A DNA stretch of 64,000 nt. It comes from Mesorhizobium sp. NFR06. Lineage in GTDB: Bacteria; Pseudomonadota; Alphaproteobacteria; Rhizobiales; Rhizobiaceae. Position numbers and translations under genes: made by a program. The stretch spans positions 496,001 through 560,000 of the forward strand of contig NZ_FOVT01000001.1 in the NCBI RefSeq assembly GCF_900115245.1, given 5' to 3'. This document shows, in pieces, positions 1-8,811 of this stretch. The notes under the pieces were generated by a model. It saw nothing but the letters and a program-made list of their open reading frames with translations, had not been told where the DNA came from and ran no database searches. Position 1 is the stretch's first letter. Each line of letters begins with the position of its first letter.

Positions 1-375
1 GCGCGACAGGACCGAGAAGGTGACGCCCGGATGCTTTTCGCGAAACGGCGTCGTCAGCCGCGCCACCATGGCCAAAGCCGTGGGGACCGCCGCAATGCGG
101 ATGCGGCCTGCGAGGCCGTGACGCGCCGCCCGCATTTCCTCGCGCATGGTCCTTGAGTCGCCGACGATACGGCGCGCCCACACCAGCACCTGCTTGCCTT
201 CCGGCGTCAGGCCCTGGAAGCGCGAGCCGCGCAGCACCAGCATGACGCCGAGCTGCTCCTCGAGCTGCTTGATGCCGGCCGACAGCGTCGGCTGGGTGAC
301 GCCGCACACCTCCGCGGCCCGGCCGAAATGCTCCTCCTTGGCCAAAGCGATGAAGAATTCCAGCTTGTCGATCAT
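1..375 (-). CDS. LysR-family transcriptional regulator, N-terminal part (cut by window edge)
   Basis: An ATG at 375 on the minus strand opens a frame of 125 codons that runs off the left edge. The first 60 residues form a typical LysR winged helix-turn-helix, with AAEVCGVTQPTLSAGIKQLE as recognition region followed by LTPEGKQVLVWARRIV. Residues from about 90 (GRIRIAAVPTALAMVARL) begin the periplasmic-binding-protein-like effector domain, most of which is missing here. The protein should bind DNA and respond to a small ligand. It is divergent from the phosphate-transport pair starting at 535. LysR genes often control a divergent neighbour, but nothing in the 159-base gap proves that here. Confidence 0.9.
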   Translation of the reverse strand, partial: MIDKLEFFIALAKEEHFGRAAEVCGVTQPTLSAGIKQLEEQLGVMLVLRGSRFQGLTPEGKQVLVWARRIVGDSRTMREEMRAARHGLAGRIRIAAVPTALAMVARLTTPFREKHPGVTFSVLSR

Positions 376-534
376 GCCATCCGTTCCACCACGGTTTGCC
401 CAAGGTCGGGGAAATCGCCTTGCCGCGCAAGTCGCACGCGCAATCGGATATCGTCCACATTTTTGAGCCGGCTATCTGTTTTCCCGTGCCGCGCATGGCG
501 GTATGTGGGATAGGAGGATGCAAGGAGGGACGAG

Positions 535-1176
535 ATGCTGGGCTGGTTTCGCAAGCTGTTGCCGCGCGAAGATCGCTTCTTCGATCTGTTCGAACGGCAT
601 TCGCGCACCGTGGTCGGCGGCGCCGAGGCTCTCGAGCAGCTTCTCCATGGCAAGGACATCGACCGCTGGTGTCAAAAGATTATCGATCTCGAAAACGAGG
701 CCGACGGCATCACGGCGGAAGTTCTGCTTGCCGTCAGGCGCTCCTTCATCACGCCCTTCGATCGCGGCGACATCAAGGACCTGATCCAGTCGATGGATGA
801 CGCCATCGACATGATGCACAAGACCGTCAAGACGGTGAAACTGTTCGAGGTGAGAGAATTCGACCCCTTGATGCAGGAGATGGGCGACGTCATCGTCCAG
901 GCGGCTCGATTGGTCGCGGAGGCCATCCCGCTGCTCGGCAAGGTCGGCGCCAATGCCGTACGCCTCAATGCCATCGCCGAGGAGGTCATGCACGTCGAGG
1001 GCCGCGCCGATGACCTGCACGAGCAGGGCCTCAAGGATCTGTTCAGGCGGCATGGCCGCAGCGACGCCATGGCTTATCTGATCGGCAGCGAGATTTATGG
1101 GCAACTGGAGAAGGTGGTCGATCGTTTCGAGGACGTCGCCAACGAGATCAGCGGCATCGTGATCGAGAACGTTTAG
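535..1176 (+). CDS. DUF47/PhoU-like accessory protein of the Pit phosphate transporter
   Basis: This 213-residue, all-helical, charged protein has no signal peptide or membrane segment. It matches the DUF47 (PhoU-like, TIGR00153) family: an N-terminal LPREDRFFDLFERHS stretch, then two repeats of a three-helix bundle with acidic ENEAD and EEVMHVEGRAD motifs that bind metal in PhoU relatives. An AGGAGGG ribosome-binding site stands just before the ATG. It ends three bases before the Pit gene, so the two are surely one operon. DUF47 proteins next to Pit are thought to modulate low-affinity phosphate uptake; the exact mechanism is not known. The length is normal for the family. Confidence 0.92.
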   Translation: MLGWFRKLLPREDRFFDLFERHSRTVVGGAEALEQLLHGKDIDRWCQKIIDLENEADGITAEVLLAVRRSFITPFDRGDIKDLIQSMDDAIDMMHKTVKTVKLFEVREFDPLMQEMGDVIVQAARLVAEAIPLLGKVGANAVRLNAIAEEVMHVEGRADDLHEQGLKDLFRRHGRSDAMAYLIGSEIYGQLEKVVDRFEDVANEISGIVIENV

Positions 1177-1179
1177 GCG

Positions 1180-2184
1180 ATGGACGCCACGATCGCCTTT
1201 CCCCTGCTGGTCGGCCTTGTCGCCGTGGCGCTGTTCTTCGATTTCCTCAACGGGCTGCACGACGCCGCCAATTCGATCGCGACCATCGTCTCCACCCGCG
1301 TGCTCAGGCCGCATTACGCGGTGTTCTGGGCGGCTTTCTTCAACTTCATCGCCTTCCTGTTCTTCGGCTTGCATGTCGCCGAGACGGTGGGAAAAGGCAT
1401 CGTCGACGCCAGCATCGTCACGCCGGCGGTGATTTTCGCCGCGCTTGTCGGCGCCATCGTCTGGAACATCGTCACCTGGGTCGCCGGCATTCCGTCGAGC
1501 AGCTCGCACGCGCTGATCGGCGGGCTGGTCGGCGCCGGCGTTGCCAAGGCCGGAACCGGCGCCATCGTCTGGTCAGGGCTCGGCAAGACGGTCGCGGCCA
1601 TCGTGCTCTCCCCGGCGACCGGATTCGTGCTGGCGCTTGTCCTTATTCTCCTCGTGTCGTGGCTGTTCGTGCTGCAGACACCGTTCGCGGTCGACAATAC
1701 GTTTCGCGTCCTGCAGTTCTTTTCCGCCTCGCTTTATTCGCTGGGGCATGGCGGCAACGACGCGCAGAAGACCATGGGCATCATCGCCGTGCTGCTCTAT
1801 TCGCAAGGCGCGCTCGGCCAGACTTTCTACGTGCCGCTCTGGGTGGTCCTCACTTGCCAGTCGGCGCTGGCGCTGGGCACGCTGTTCGGCGGCTGGCGCA
1901 TCGTCCACACGATGGGATCGAAGATCACGCGGCTGAACCCAATGCAGGGGTTTTGCGCCGAGACCGGCGGCGCGATCACGCTTTTCGCCGCCACCTGGCT
2001 CGGTGTCCCGGTCTCGACCACCCACACCATCACCGGCTCTATCATCGGCGTGGGTGCCGCCCGCCGCGTCTCCGCCGTGCGCTGGGGCATCGCCGGCAAC
2101 ATCGTCGTCGCTTGGGTGATCACCTTGCCTGCGACAGCGGCGATTTCCGCGCTCACCTATCTCGCTACCCGCTTGGCCGGATGA
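1180..2184 (+). CDS. pit: Inorganic phosphate transporter, Pit family
   Basis: This 334-residue polytopic inner-membrane protein has about ten hydrophobic segments. The two PHO4 family signatures are visible: GLHDAANSIATIVSTRV near residue 24 and the inverted copy GHGGNDAQKTMGIIAVLLYS near residue 190, plus the VSTTHTITGSIIGVG stretch near the C-terminus. Pit proteins import metal-phosphate in symport with protons. It is the second gene of the operon with the DUF47 partner. This is the short Pit form found in many alphaproteobacteria, without the large hydrophilic insert of E. coli PitA. Confidence 0.94.
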   Translation: MDATIAFPLLVGLVAVALFFDFLNGLHDAANSIATIVSTRVLRPHYAVFWAAFFNFIAFLFFGLHVAETVGKGIVDASIVTPAVIFAALVGAIVWNIVTWVAGIPSSSSHALIGGLVGAGVAKAGTGAIVWSGLGKTVAAIVLSPATGFVLALVLILLVSWLFVLQTPFAVDNTFRVLQFFSASLYSLGHGGNDAQKTMGIIAVLLYSQGALGQTFYVPLWVVLTCQSALALGTLFGGWRIVHTMGSKITRLNPMQGFCAETGGAITLFAATWLGVPVSTTHTITGSIIGVGAARRVSAVRWGIAGNIVVAWVITLPATAAISALTYLATRLAG

Positions 2185-2208
2185 TACGACCGGATCCCGA
2201 GCGCGGGA

Positions 2209-2586
2209 CTATTTACCCACCAGGTTCAGGATGTTGCCGTCGGGATCCTTGAACCAGGCGACTTTCATGCCGTGACCGACGTGGACGTCGCCCTCGAGCG
2301 ACAGCCCAGGCATATCGTAATGTTCGAAGGTAACGCCCTTCGAGCGCAGCGACTTGACGATCGCATCGATCCGGTCGTCGACCGCCCAGGTTACGGCCGT
2401 CGCCTTGTTGGTGCCGGCGAACTGCGAACGATAGACGTTGATGAGTGTGTCGCCGCTTTTGTAGACGATCAGCTCGCCGCCCATGCCATCGACTTGGCTG
2501 AGGCCGAGCGTGCCTTCGTAGAACGCCTTGGCCTTCTCCAGGTCCTTCACCGCGAGATTGGCTGTCGCATTGCTGTTTTCGAGCAT
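2209..2586 (-). CDS. VOC-fold (glyoxalase/bleomycin-resistance) family protein
   Basis: A 125-residue cytoplasmic protein starting at an ATG preceded by GGAGAAGGAGACGGC. It shows the paired beta-alpha-beta-beta-beta layout of vicinal-oxygen-chelate proteins: TANLAVKDLEKAKAFYEGTLGL at the start and WFKDPDGNILNLVG at the end. The usual first metal-binding histidine position reads N or A rather than H, so catalysis by the classic glyoxalase metal site is doubtful. It could be a ligand-binding or stress protein; the substrate cannot be told. It is convergent with pit and divergent from the Mrp gene. Confidence 0.82.
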   Translation of the reverse strand: MLENSNATANLAVKDLEKAKAFYEGTLGLSQVDGMGGELIVYKSGDTLINVYRSQFAGTNKATAVTWAVDDRIDAIVKSLRSKGVTFEHYDMPGLSLEGDVHVGHGMKVAWFKDPDGNILNLVGK

Positions 2587-2815
2587 CGCCGTCTCCTTCT
2601 CCGGTTGTCGTGCCGACGCGTGATCGAACCGAAATAGCGCAAGCGGCCTGTTTGGCCATGGCCGAGGTCGAACCCGATCCTTGATTCCGCTCCGCGCTTG
2701 GCAAATCCGACACCATCCGTCGCTTTCCGGAGCACGCATGGCCAACCATTTGCGCCACGGCTTGGTTCTGCCGGGAAACTGCACTATCTGGAACGCCAAA
2801 GCTCGAGGAAAGACC

Positions 2816-3988
2816 ATGGCCGTCACCAAAGAAATTGTCATAGAGCGGCTGAAGACGGTCAACGGGCCGGACTTTACCGGCAACATCGTCGACCTCGGCA
2901 TGGTCTCCGAGATATTCATCGCCGATTCCAAGGTGTTCTTCTCGATCACGGTTCCCGCCGCCCGCGCCCAGGAGCTCGAGCCGTTGCGCGCCGCCGCCGA
3001 GCGCGCGGTGAAGGCAATTCCCGGCGTCGCCAGCGCCGTCGTCGCGCTTACCGCGGAGAAGAAGGGCGGCGGCATGGAAGCGCCGGTCCAGCCGCGCCCG
3101 GCTGCCGCGCAGCCTGTCGCTCCGCCGCCGGCGCCCCAGCGTCCCGCGCCGCAGGCGCCGGCTTCGCGAAGCCATGGCAAGCGCGGCGTGCCCGGCATCG
3201 ACGCCATCATCGCGGTTGCTTCCGGCAAGGGCGGCGTCGGCAAATCGACCACCGCGGTCAACCTGGCGCTCGGCCTTGCCGCCAACGGGTTGAAGGTCGG
3301 CGTGCTCGACGCCGACATCTATGGCCCGTCGATGCCGCGGCTGCTCGACATCCATGGCCGGCCGCAGACCGTCGACGGCAAGGTGCTGAAGCCGATGCAG
3401 AATTACGGCCTCAAGGTGATGTCGATGGGCTTCCTCGTCGATGAGGAGACGCCGATGATCTGGCGCGGTCCGATGGTGATGTCGGCGCTGACCCAAATGC
3501 TGCGTGAAGTCGAGTGGGGATCGCTCGACGTGCTGGTCGTCGACATGCCGCCCGGCACCGGCGATGCCCAGCTGACCATGGCCCAGCAGGTGCCGCTCGC
3601 TGGTGCCGTCATCGTCTCGACGCCGCAGGATCTGGCGCTGATCGACGCCCGCAAGGGCCTCAACATGTTCAAGAAGGTCGACGTGCCGCTGCTCGGCATC
3701 GTCGAGAACATGAGCTATTTCCTCGCCCCGGATACCGGCAAGCGCTACGACATTTTCGGCCATGGCGGCGCGCGCCGCGAGGCCGAACGCCTTGGCGTCA
3801 CCTTCCTCGGCGAAGTGCCGCTGGAGATGGGCATTCGCGAAAGCTCGGACGCGGGCGCGCCGGTGGTGGTCTCCAAGCCGGACGGCGCCGAGGCGAAGAT
3901 CTATCGCGACATCGCAAGCAAGGTCTGGGAGCGCGTCCAGGAAGAGCGCGGCGCGGCGGAGGCGGCGCCGACAATCGTCTTCGAATAA
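2816..3988 (+). CDS. mrp: Mrp/ApbC/NBP35-family P-loop ATPase (iron-sulfur carrier family), cysteine-free
   Basis: The start is the ATG at 2816, after CGAGGAAAG. The 390-residue protein has an N-terminal MIP18/DUF59-like domain (residues 1-80), a proline- and alanine-rich linker (about 85-120), and a SIMIBI ATPase domain with the deviant Walker A GKGGVGKST near residue 140, switch DADIYGPSMP and VVDMPPGTGD. Mrp/ApbC proteins carry Fe-S clusters to apoproteins through a CxxC motif after ENMSYF. Here that stretch reads LAPDTGKRYDIF with no cysteine, and I find no cysteine in the whole protein. It may therefore act as an ATPase or chaperone without cluster ligation, or need a partner. It stands alone, not in a suf operon. 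Confidence 0.93.
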   Translation: MAVTKEIVIERLKTVNGPDFTGNIVDLGMVSEIFIADSKVFFSITVPAARAQELEPLRAAAERAVKAIPGVASAVVALTAEKKGGGMEAPVQPRPAAAQPVAPPPAPQRPAPQAPASRSHGKRGVPGIDAIIAVASGKGGVGKSTTAVNLALGLAANGLKVGVLDADIYGPSMPRLLDIHGRPQTVDGKVLKPMQNYGLKVMSMGFLVDEETPMIWRGPMVMSALTQMLREVEWGSLDVLVVDMPPGTGDAQLTMAQQVPLAGAVIVSTPQDLALIDARKGLNMFKKVDVPLLGIVENMSYFLAPDTGKRYDIFGHGGARREAERLGVTFLGEVPLEMGIRESSDAGAPVVVSKPDGAEAKIYRDIASKVWERVQEERGAAEAAPTIVFE

Positions 3989-4156
3989 CGCGGATAGCCC
4001 ACCCCCTTGAGCGGAGGGTAGCCAGACGAAGTCCGGTCGGGAGGGGTCGCCTCAACCGCCTCAACCTGATCCGAGCTGTCTCGGACCTATGAAGAAATCG
4101 CGCCGAGCGCTTCATCACGGACCCGCCCGACCCTTTGGGCCACTCAAGGGAAGGGG
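3989..4156. other. Intergenic region with imperfect inverted repeat
   Basis: The 168 bases between the convergent mrp and coxG-like genes carry CCCCCTTGAGCGGAGGG near the left and CCACTCAAGGGAAGGGG near the right, so the ends can pair as a long imperfect hairpin. It may act as a two-way transcription end or be a worn intergenic repeat. No open frame is convincing. Confidence 0.4.
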
Positions 4157-4603
4157 TTAACCCAGCTTCTCCGCAAACGTCGAGAAGAACTGCCCGGCCA
4201 GCTTCTTCGATGTCGATTCGATCAATCGGCTGCCGAGCTGGGCGATCTTGCCGCCGACCTCCGCCTTGGCAGCGTATTTGAGCACCGTGGCCTCCGGTCC
4301 GTCAGCGGTCAGCGTCACATCGGCGCCGCCCTTGGCGAAGCCGGCAATGCCGCCCTTACCTTCGCCCTGGATGGTATAGGAGTGCGGCGGCTTGAGGTTC
4401 TTCAGCGTCACGGCGCCGTTGAAGGTCGCCTTGATCGGCCCGATCTTCAGCACCACCGTCGCCGCCATCTCGGTGTCCGAATTCTTCTCCAGGCTCTGGC
4501 AGCCGGGAATTGCGTCTTTCAGGATCTCCGGGTCGTTGAGGGCTTCCCACACTTTCGCGACGGGTGCGGCGATGTGCTCCTCGCCTTCGATCACCAAAGC
4601 CAT
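4157..4603 (-). CDS. CoxG-like SRPBCC protein (carbon monoxide dehydrogenase subunit G family)
   Basis: The ATG at 4603 is preceded by GGGAGGTCTTG. The 148-residue protein has the START/SRPBCC fold pattern of Cox[20 protein letters not shown] at the N-terminus, [27 protein letters not shown], and a helical C-terminus [20 protein letters not shown]. CoxG proteins are linked to assembly or membrane anchoring of molybdenum hydroxylases of the CO dehydrogenase type. No coxMSL-type genes lie in this window, so here it is an orphan; a solitary lipid- or cofactor-binding role is also possible. It is divergent from the sugar-acid dehydratase. Confidence 0.85.
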   Translation of the reverse strand: MALVIEGEEHIAAPVAKVWEALNDPEILKDAIPGCQSLEKNSDTEMAATVVLKIGPIKATFNGAVTLKNLKPPHSYTIQGEGKGGIAGFAKGGADVTLTADGPEATVLKYAAKAEVGGKIAQLGSRLIESTSKKLAGQFFSTFAEKLG

Positions 4604-4752
4604 CAAGACCTCCCGGATTGCTGTTGTCGATTGGTCGTAGCGCGCGGCCCGAAACAAGTCTATCGCACCAAAGTCCGGGTCGCGGCGCGCCTGCCTCTTG
4701 CCTGCATGAACGCATTGTCATATCGATTTGTCATACAAATACGGAGACCACC

Positions 4753-6558
4753 ATGGCAGGCGCCCCCACCAAGAAGAAGAAATTTCGCTCGCAGGAGTGG
4801 TTCGACAATCCCGACAATCCGGGCATGACGGCGCTGTATCTCGAGCGCTATCTGAATTACGGCCTGACGCGCGCCGAGCTGATGTCGGGCAAGCCGCTGA
4901 TCGGTATCGCACAGACCGGTTCCGACCTTTCGCCCTGCAACCGGCATCACCTCGAGCTTGCCAAGCGCGTGCGCGAAGGCATCGTCTCGATGGGCGGCAT
5001 TCCGTTCGAGTTCCCGTGCCACCCGATCCAGGAAACCGGCAAGCGTCCCACCGCCGCGCTCGACCGCAACCTTGCCTATCTCAGTCTCGTCGAGGTGCTC
5101 TACGGTTATCCTCTCGACGGCGTCGTGCTCACCATCGGCTGCGACAAGACCACGCCGGCGCTGCTGATGGCGGCCGCTACCGTCAACATTCCCGCCATCG
5201 CGCTGTCGGTCGGCCCGATGCTGAACGGCTGGCACAAGGGCAAGCGCACCGGTTCCGGCACCATCGTCTGGGAATCGCGCCAGCGCCTTTCGGCCGGCGA
5301 GATCGGCTATGACGAGTTCATGGACATCGTCGCCTCGTCGGCGCCGTCGACCGGCTATTGCAACACCATGGGCACCGCCACCACCATGAACTCGCTGGCC
5401 GAAGCGCTCGGCATGCAACTGCCTGGCTCGGCCGCCATCCCCGCGCCCTATCGCGAGCGCGGCCAGATCGCCTACGAGACCGGCAAGCGCATCGTCGACA
5501 TGGTGCATGAGGACCTGAAGCCGTCCGACATCATGACCCGCGAGGCCTTCGAGAACGCCATCGTCGTCAATTCGGCCATAGGCGGCTCCACCAACGCGCC
5601 GATCCATCTCAATGCGATTGCCCGCCATCTCGGCGTGCCGCTCGACAATGACGACTGGCAGAAGATCGGCCTCGATATCCCGCTCCTCGTCAACCTGCAG
5701 CCGACGGGCGAGTATCTCGGCGAGGATTATCACCACGCCGGCGGCGTGCCGGCGGTCGTCGCCGAATTGATGAAGGGCGGCCTGTTGCCGCATCCCGATG
5801 CCGTCACCGTCAACGGCAGGTCGATGGGCGACAATTGCAGGGATGCCGTCAACGAGAACCACGATGTCATCCGCAGCGCCGACAAGCCGCTCAAGGCCAA
5901 TGCAGGCTTCATCAATCTCAAGGGCAATCTGTTCGATTCCGCGATCATGAAGACCAGCGGCATCTCGCCCGAATTCCGCCAGCGCTATCTCTCCAATCCG
6001 AACGACCCCGAGGCTTTCGAAGGCAACGCCATGGTCTTCGACGGCCCGGAGGATTATCACGCCCGTATCGACGACCCGGCGCAGGGCATCGACGAGCACA
6101 CGATCCTGTTCATGCGCGGCGCCGGTCCGGTCGGCTATCCGGGCGGCGCCGAGGTCGTCAACATGCAGCCGCCGGCCCATCTCATCAAGAAGGGCATCCA
6201 TGCGCTGGCCTGCATCGGCGACGGCCGTCAGTCCGGCACCTCTGGTTCGCCGTCGATCCTCAACGCCTCGCCGGAAGCCGCCATCGGCGGCGGCCTTGCG
6301 CTGCTCAAGACCGGCGACCGCGTGCGCATCGACCTCAGGAAGGGCACGGCCAACATCCTCGTCAGCGACGAGGAGATCGCCAAGCGGCGTGCGGCGCTGC
6401 AGGGCGATGGCGGCTATCACTACCCCAAGCACCAGACGCCCTGGCAGGAGATCCAGCGCGGCATGGTCGACCAGTTCTCGGCCGGCATGGTGCTGAAGCC
6501 GGCGGTGAAGTATCAGGACGTCGCCCATACCAGCGGCGTGCCGCGCGACAATCACTGA
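4753..6558 (+). CDS. IlvD/Edd-family sugar-acid dehydratase (xylonate/arabinonate dehydratase type)
   Basis: A 601-residue cytoplasmic enzyme of the dihydroxy-acid dehydratase superfamily. The N-terminal [20 protein letters not shown] and the motifs [43 protein letters not shown] and [20 protein letters not shown] are those of the pentonate group (Caulobacter XylD, Rhizobium L-arabinonate dehydratase), and the length fits. Cysteines in SPCNRH, GCDKTT and YCNTMG would hold a [2Fe-2S] cluster and Mg would bind the substrate. It should convert a sugar acid to its 2-keto-3-deoxy form. The exact sugar cannot be told, and no sugar dehydrogenase or aldolase flanks it. Confidence 0.93.
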   Translation: MAGAPTKKKKFRSQEWFDNPDNPGMTALYLERYLNYGLTRAELMSGKPLIGIAQTGSDLSPCNRHHLELAKRVREGIVSMGGIPFEFPCHPIQETGKRPTAALDRNLAYLSLVEVLYGYPLDGVVLTIGCDKTTPALLMAAATVNIPAIALSVGPMLNGWHKGKRTGSGTIVWESRQRLSAGEIGYDEFMDIVASSAPSTGYCNTMGTATTMNSLAEALGMQLPGSAAIPAPYRERGQIAYETGKRIVDMVHEDLKPSDIMTREAFENAIVVNSAIGGSTNAPIHLNAIARHLGVPLDNDDWQKIGLDIPLLVNLQPTGEYLGEDYHHAGGVPAVVAELMKGGLLPHPDAVTVNGRSMGDNCRDAVNENHDVIRSADKPLKANAGFINLKGNLFDSAIMKTSGISPEFRQRYLSNPNDPEAFEGNAMVFDGPEDYHARIDDPAQGIDEHTILFMRGAGPVGYPGGAEVVNMQPPAHLIKKGIHALACIGDGRQSGTSGSPSILNASPEAAIGGGLALLKTGDRVRIDLRKGTANILVSDEEIAKRRAALQGDGGYHYPKHQTPWQEIQRGMVDQFSAGMVLKPAVKYQDVAHTSGVPRDNH

Positions 6559-6575
6559 ACGTGTTCGACTCAGGC

Positions 6576-6608
6576 AGGGCGGCTTGCGGACAGCGGGCCG
6601 CCCTTTCT
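6576..6608 (+). terminator. Probable intrinsic terminator after the dehydratase
   Basis: An 8-base stem AGGGCGGC/GCCGCCCT (6576-6583 with 6597-6604) with a 13-base loop is followed by TTTCTC, 17 bases after the stop codon. The T-run is short, so strength is uncertain. Confidence 0.6.
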
Positions 6609-6682
6609 CATGCCTTGTTTCGGCTCCCCGGCGTCCACAGATAAGCTCGATCTCGGCAGGCTTGCGAAGGAGAGAGACCATC

Positions 6683-7081
6683 GTGGCGAAACGGCGTTCT
6701 TCCCTTGGCTTCCTCGGCATGTTCGGCCGCTCGGGCGACCTGCGCCAGCTCGACGACGCGCTGCGCGCGGCCGACCTGCATCCCGCCCTGGTTCCCGAGG
6801 GCGTAAAGCTCACCATCGTCAATCTGATGAACGACCGCTGGCCGGCCGAGCCGCCGGCGGACGCCTATGCGTCGGTGGCGCAGCTCTGTGGTTATTGCGT
6901 CGCCGGGCCGGATGTGTTCGAGCAGGCCAATGGCCGTGAGCCGACATTGGCGGTCGAGCGCCGCATCGAGGCGGCATTGGAGACCGGCGACAGCTTCGAC
7001 GCGCAGATCGTGCTGATGACGCTGCACGCCAAGCTGATCAACGCCGAGGTCGTCGAGCGCTACGGGCTGAGTGCCGAGTAG
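6683..7081 (+). CDS. Hypothetical protein of 132 residues
   Basis: The GTG at 6683 has a good ribosome-binding site (GAAGGAGAGAGACC), so I prefer it to upstream starts. The product is a soluble, acidic, mostly helical protein with no signal peptide or membrane segment. It begins VAKRRSSLGFLGMFGRSGDL and contains FDAQIVLMTLHAKLINAEVVERYGL at the C-terminus. I do not recognise the family. It lies 125 bases after the dehydratase, behind a terminator-like hairpin, and is convergent with the mttB-like gene. Codon use matches the neighbours, which supports a real gene. Confidence 0.75.
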   Translation: MAKRRSSLGFLGMFGRSGDLRQLDDALRAADLHPALVPEGVKLTIVNLMNDRWPAEPPADAYASVAQLCGYCVAGPDVFEQANGREPTLAVERRIEAALETGDSFDAQIVLMTLHAKLINAEVVERYGLSAE

Positions 7082-7092
7082 GATGCGCTGAG

Positions 7093-7210
7093 ATTCAGGT
7101 CAAGCCGAGTCGAAAACGGTGCTTTCCGAGAACCGGAGCGGAGCGTACTTAAAGTACGTGAGCACCGGAAGCGCAGGAAGGTGCCGTTTGCAGACCGGCC
7201 TCACCTGAAT
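7093..7210. repeat. Nested 118-base palindrome between convergent genes
   Basis: Outer arms ATTCAGGT (7093-7100) and ACCTGAAT (7203-7210) are exact inverse complements. Inside are AAACGGTGCTTTCC and GGAAGGTGCCGTTT, and at the centre CGTACTT-A-AAGTACG (7144-7158). The whole element could fold into a cruciform or long RNA hairpin on either strand. It begins 12 bases after one gene and ends 12 bases before the stop codon of the other. It may serve as a two-way terminator or an RNA-stabilising element, or be an interspersed repeat with only one copy here. Confidence 0.7.
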
Positions 7211-7221
7211 ATCAGGGTATC

Positions 7222-8811
7222 CTAGCCGCCCATCTTGTTGCGCGGCAACTTGATCATCTCGCCGAAGCGGGCGCGCAGCTTGTCGTCGAGCACGCGCGAG
7301 ACGTGGCGCGGGAAACGCTCGGCAAGCACCCGTTTCTTCTCCGCGATGGCCCGCGACAGGATGTCGGGCCGGCCCTTTTCGTTCCATTCCTTGGGCGAGA
7401 AACGGTCGCCGACGGCGGGATAGAAATACTCGGTCTGCATCAGCTTCAACGTCTGCTCGTTGCCGAGATAGTGCCCGGGACCCTTGAGGCAGACATCGGT
7501 GATGGTGTCGATCGACAGTGCGTCTTCGGTCACCTCGATGCCGCGCACGCAGCGCAGGCAATGTCCGAGCATGTCGTTGTCGATGATCAGGCTTTCGAGG
7601 CAGAAGCCGAGCAGCGAGGCGTGCATACCGGCCGATTCATAGACCAGGTTCAGGCCCGCCAGCCCGGCCATGACATTGGTAATGCCCTTCTCGTAGCCGG
7701 CCTGGATGTCGGGCAGCTTGGAGTCCGACATGCCGGCGGCCGAACCGCCGGGCAGGTCGTAATATTGCGCCATCTGCGCGCAGGCGGCGGTCAGCACCGC
7801 CTGCTCCGCCGAACCGCCGGACATGGCGCCGGTCCTCAGGTCTGAGACGAACGGCCAGGTGCCGAAGATCGCCGGATGTCCGGGCTTGATGGCGTTGACG
7901 TAGACCAGGCCCATCAGCACTTCCGCCACCGCCTGCACGACGGCCCCGGCAATCGCCGCCGGCGCCGTGGCGCCGGCCTGGCCGGCCGACAGAAGCAGGA
8001 TCGGAATGCCGCCCTCGACGCAGGCTTCGAGCACGCCGCAGGCATCCTCGGCGAACTTCATCGGCGGCACGACGAAACAGTTCGAGTTCGACACGAACGG
8101 CCGCGCCCGGAAATTCTCCTCGCCGCCGGCGATCGCATAGAGCATTTCCAGCGCCGGCTTGACGTTTTCGCGCACGGTGAAGGAGGTGCCGACATGCTTG
8201 GCCGTGCCCATCACGCAGGCATAGAGCGTGTTGAAATCCATATCGAGCGGATCGGGGATGTCGCGCGGCACCATGGTGCGCTGGAAGAAATGGATGTTGT
8301 CCAGCCCATCGACGAGACGGGCGGCGTCGTAGAGATCCTGCAGCAGCGATTCGCGATATTCGCGCTTCTCGACGTCGACCAGGTGCACCGCCGCGCCCGC
8401 CGTGCCGAAATGCACGCGTTTGCCCTGGATCAGCATGTCGTGCTTCGGATCCTGGCCGCAGAGCGTGAAGTTGCGCGCCGCTCTTTTGATCGTGTCCAGC
8501 ACCAGCGCGCGCGGCAGCCGGATGCGGCCGTCGTCGCCGTAGGTGCCGCCGACCCGGGTCAGCGCTTCGATGCAGGACGGGATGGCGTTGGCGAAGCCGA
8601 CCGTTTCCAGCAGCGTCAGCACCGCCTCGTGGATGCGTTCGCGGTCGTTCTGGCTCAATGGCCCGTAGCTGCCGCCCTCAAGCCCCGCTCGCACCGGACG
8701 GATGTCGTCGGCTAAAGGCGCCGCCCGCATCGCGCGGCGCGCTTCGCGCCCGCCGGAACGCCGCGAACGCTGGTCCGACGACGCTTCCTGCTTCTCGAGA
8801 GCCACTGACAT
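7222..8811 (-). CDS. MttB-family (non-pyrrolysine) methylamine/betaine methyltransferase
   Basis: The ATG at 8811 follows GGTGGAG. The 529-residue protein matches the trimethylamine methyltransferase MttB superfamily (COG5598): LSQNDRERIHEAVLTLLETVGF, FGTAGAAVHLVD, PGGSAAGMSDSKLPDIQAGYE and ESAGMHASLLGFCLESLIIDNDML. There is no in-frame amber codon, so it is a non-pyrrolysine member, like glycine betaine methyltransferase MtgB or relatives acting on other quaternary amines. Such enzymes pass a methyl group from the substrate to a corrinoid protein. No corrinoid protein, activase or methyltetrahydrofolate partner lies in the window, so the substrate is open. The first 35 residues are a charged, low-conservation leader. 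Confidence 0.92.
   Translation of the reverse strand: MSVALEKQEASSDQRSRRSGGREARRAMRAAPLADDIRPVRAGLEGGSYGPLSQNDRERIHEAVLTLLETVGFANAIPSCIEALTRVGGTYGDDGRIRLPRALVLDTIKRAARNFTLCGQDPKHDMLIQGKRVHFGTAGAAVHLVDVEKREYRESLLQDLYDAARLVDGLDNIHFFQRTMVPRDIPDPLDMDFNTLYACVMGTAKHVGTSFTVRENVKPALEMLYAIAGGEENFRARPFVSNSNCFVVPPMKFAEDACGVLEACVEGGIPILLLSAGQAGATAPAAIAGAVVQAVAEVLMGLVYVNAIKPGHPAIFGTWPFVSDLRTGAMSGGSAEQAVLTAACAQMAQYYDLPGGSAAGMSDSKLPDIQAGYEKGITNVMAGLAGLNLVYESAGMHASLLGFCLESLIIDNDMLGHCLRCVRGIEVTEDALSIDTITDVCLKGPGHYLGNEQTLKLMQTEYFYPAVGDRFSPKEWNEKGRPDILSRAIAEKKRVLAERFPRHVSRVLDDKLRARFGEMIKLPRNKMGG

Noticed and set aside
4660-6822. 720-codon open frame on the minus strand across the sugar-acid dehydratase gene
   Set aside because: It is the antisense shadow of a recognised gene in high-GC DNA; it has no domain pattern and is rich in Arg, His and Asp as such shadows are.
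7100-7561. Minus-strand frame with tail YFKYAPLRFSESTVFDSA over the 3' end of the mttB-like gene and the palindrome
   Set aside because: It reads through the mttB-like gene in another frame and then through the repeat; the tail is a translation of the palindrome arms.
7222-8811. Pyrrolysine (in-frame amber) in the MttB homologue
   Set aside because: No in-frame TAG is present before the final stop, so it is a non-pyrrolysine member.
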